A stretch of 64,000 bases of DNA, taken from positions 23,130 to 87,129 of the forward strand of contig NVTU01000007.1 in assembly GCA_002401685.1 (NCBI GenBank), given 5' to 3'. The notes beneath the pieces were generated by a model. That model worked only from the letters and a program-made list of their open reading frames with translations, searched no databases and had not been told where the DNA came from. Shown here piece after piece: positions 62,232-64,000 of this stretch. The translations under genes and the position numbers were made by a program. Origin of the DNA: Kordiimonadales bacterium (lineage in GTDB: Bacteria; Pseudomonadota; Alphaproteobacteria; Sphingomonadales; Kordiimonadaceae). Each line of letters opens with the position of its first letter. Positions within the stretch are counted from its first letter, which is position 1.

Positions 62232-62735
62232 CTATGATGTTGGACCGTTTTGCAGAGATTTGACACGATCGAGAATAGAAGAGCGACTGAGCGCTTCGAT
62301 TGCAGTTATGGCAACGGTTGGCAGGTCACATGCTATTTCTTCAAAAAGCTCAGCGAAGGCTAGTTCAGCTTCAGCAAGCCGCGTTTTCAATGAATGAAAT
62401 TGTGTCTCGCCTGCGCTGGTAAGCCTCAGAACCTTTCGTCGACCATCTTTCGGATCAGACATGCGCTCTACGACGCCGAATTCAAGCAGCAAATCTATCC
62501 GCTGCGTAACGAGCTGGTGCGGCTGATCAAGTGTTTTGGCGATGTCTGCAGCGGACATAGCGCCTTGCTCACCCAGCAGCAACACAGAGGACACAGCGCG
62601 CGACGGGAACTTAATGGCGACATCTTCCAAAAGATCGTCGCCCTGCGTGACAATAAGATCCACGAGGTGCCGAAGAATATTCCCAACAAACGCATCGCGC
62701 ATGGGATGGTTATTTATGAAAGCGTTGGTAGGCAT
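62232..62735 (-). CDS. MarR family transcriptional regulator
   Basis: MSAADIAKTLDQPHQLVTQRIDLLLEFGVVERMSDPKDGRRKVLRLTSAG. Confidence 0.9.
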   Translation of the reverse strand: MPTNAFINNHPMRDAFVGNILRHLVDLIVTQGDDLLEDVAIKFPSRAVSSVLLLGEQGAMSAADIAKTLDQPHQLVTQRIDLLLEFGVVERMSDPKDGRRKVLRLTSAGETQFHSLKTRLAEAELAFAELFEEIACDLPTVAITAIEALSRSSILDRVKSLQNGPTS

Positions 62736-62750
62736 AGAGTTCTCACTACT

Positions 62751-62780
62751 TATACAACTAATTGTGCAATTGATTGTATA
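62751..62780. promoter_or_regulatory. Candidate MarR operator
   Basis: TATACAACTAATTG TG CAATTGATTGTATA, 12 of 14 matching arm positions, just upstream of the marR-type gene. Confidence 0.6.
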
Positions 62781-63003
62781 AATAGATAATCCCTTAGCTT
62801 CAACCTGTCAAGCGCTCAAAGCTGAAGCATCCCAGCATTGCCAAAACACCACAGCTTTGGGCCGTCAATATCAATGACTTAGGGGAAAAAAAATCTGATA
62901 GAAAGCCCTCGAGGACCAACATCCTATTTGACAAAATGCCTTATCCAACCAGCTCTAGCTACCAATTCCGTTATTTCTCTCAGCTGGCACTGACGACAAC
63001 AAC

Positions 63004-63031
63004 AAAAAAGGGCAGCCAAATGGCTACCCTT
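63004..63031 (-). terminator. Putative terminator of the 63054..64000 gene
   Basis: Minus strand AAGGGTAGCC ATTT GGCTGCCCTT TTTTG, one mismatch. Confidence 0.7.
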
Positions 63032-63053
63032 CTCAGCGTCCGGCCTTATGGCC

Positions 63054-64000
63054 TTAATCGCTCCCGTCGTCTTCGTCATCATAGATATATTCAATGGACC
63101 ATTTTGTGCAAATATAGTTTCCGCGAACTGTTTCATACCGTAAGCAAGTTCTGATTTCTCTCGGTGGAGTGTAGGTCTCATTCTCATTGCGGTGACGACC
63201 ATTGTTATCATAATCACCCTCATATGGGCCCTCATCGGCATACCGTACCGATCCGTATGACCGATCACCTGACGTGGCATTCGCACCAATGCTTGCGCCG
63301 ACAATTGCGCCTATGGCAGCCCCCGCTCCTCGGTTATGTCCGCCGTCAATCTCAGCGCCGATAATACCCCCGACAATACCGCCAAGCAGAACACCAGCAA
63401 GATTATCGCCACCGCCGTTGTTATAGTAGCCAGCGGAGGAATAATTGCTGCCGCCATGAACATTCGGGCAGTAACTACCATAGTGATAATGGTGATGCCT
63501 GTGGTTCCAACCCCAGTAAGACCGAGCCTGAAAATACCCGCTTGAGTGTGGCCAATGGCCAAAGAACCCATAATCATCGCCGTACCAATAGCCATGCCGA
63601 AATCTGCTGCCAAAGCCGAAACTATAACCACTGGAATAGCCAAGTCCATAATTTCCAAACGAATGACCGAAGCCGCCATAATAGTGGCCAAAGCCGAAGA
63701 ACAGACCAAAGTTATTGTTGTAGCCGCCCCCACGGTGCCCTCTCCTATTGCCTCGATTGTAGCCACGATCACGCCGGTGCCGCCGATCGCGGTCAAAATT
63801 GTTTCGGCCACGGCGGTGATCAGCACGACGTTCTCGTCTGTCCCGTCTATCGATATTATTACCGCGTCGGCTGCTGGTACCAAAAGCCGGTGCAGAATCA
63901 TTATCTCTAACTATTGGAACACGACGTCTACCGCCTTCTCTGTAGCCATCATTCCTGCCACTGTTACGATTACGGGCTCTGCTACGCCGATTATCCTGGC
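63054..64000 (-). CDS. Gly/Tyr/Arg/His/Asn-rich protein with C-terminal glycine-zipper domain, partial (start beyond right edge)
   Basis: Open minus-strand frame without stops from the window edge: ...RRDRGYNRGNRRGHRGGGYNNNFGLFFGFGHYYGGFGHSFGNYGLGYSSG...AGVLLGGIVGGIIGAEIDGGHNRGAGAAIGAIVGASIGAN...CTKWSIEYIYDDEDDGSD*. Confidence 0.8.
   Translation of the reverse strand, partial: QDNRRSRARNRNSGRNDGYREGGRRRVPIVRDNDSAPAFGTSSRRGNNIDRRDRRERRADHRRGRNNFDRDRRHRRDRGYNRGNRRGHRGGGYNNNFGLFFGFGHYYGGFGHSFGNYGLGYSSGYSFGFGSRFRHGYWYGDDYGFFGHWPHSSGYFQARSYWGWNHRHHHYHYGSYCPNVHGGSNYSSAGYYNNGGGDNLAGVLLGGIVGGIIGAEIDGGHNRGAGAAIGAIVGASIGANATSGDRSYGSVRYADEGPYEGDYDNNGRHRNENETYTPPREIRTCLRYETVRGNYICTKWSIEYIYDDEDDGSD

Noticed and set aside
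63311-63901. 196-aa minus-strand ORF (MILHRLLVPAADAVIISIDG...) plus 62924..63304
   Set aside because: Off-frame readings of the Gly/Tyr-rich coding sequence; the true frame is open from the window edge to 63054.

Overview
The window is 64 kb of a chromosome that looks alphaproteobacterial. The call rests on the gene order parC-recO-era-rnc-pdxJ-DUF2062-pyrE-rsh / rpoZ-folK, a PleD-like diguanylate cyclase and arginyltransferase Bpt. Housekeeping genes include rpsD, thiC with a TPP riboswitch, parC, recO, era, rnc, pdxJ, pyrE, rsh, rpoZ, folK, smpB and dapA. Transport and envelope genes include a TRAP transporter, an SLC13 permease, a TonB receptor, an S9 peptidase, a large zinc metalloprotease and motB. 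The most interesting parts are: (1) a compact AT-rich three-gene minus-strand operon at 12.8-15.0 kb encoding a SAM methyltransferase, a HARE-HTH+NUDIX fusion and a multi-TM membrane protein, which is a candidate undescribed accessory or conflict system; (2) a tandemly expanded DUF3667-like membrane-protein locus at 8.2-12.8 kb with a truncated pseudogene copy, a legible duplication junction and decayed XRE-regulator fragments in the spacers; (3) five exported methyltransferase-like paralogs (four in tandem, one at 17.7 kb), with two covarying hairpin/U-tract leaders that overlap the Shine-Dalgarno; (4) a 29-bp near-perfect GC-rich inverted repeat upstream of thiC whose arms are both G-quadruplex motifs; (5) a Gly/Tyr/Arg/His/Asn-rich glycine-zipper protein running off the right edge that the ORF track misses. 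Everything is from manual reading; no homology search or structure prediction was run.
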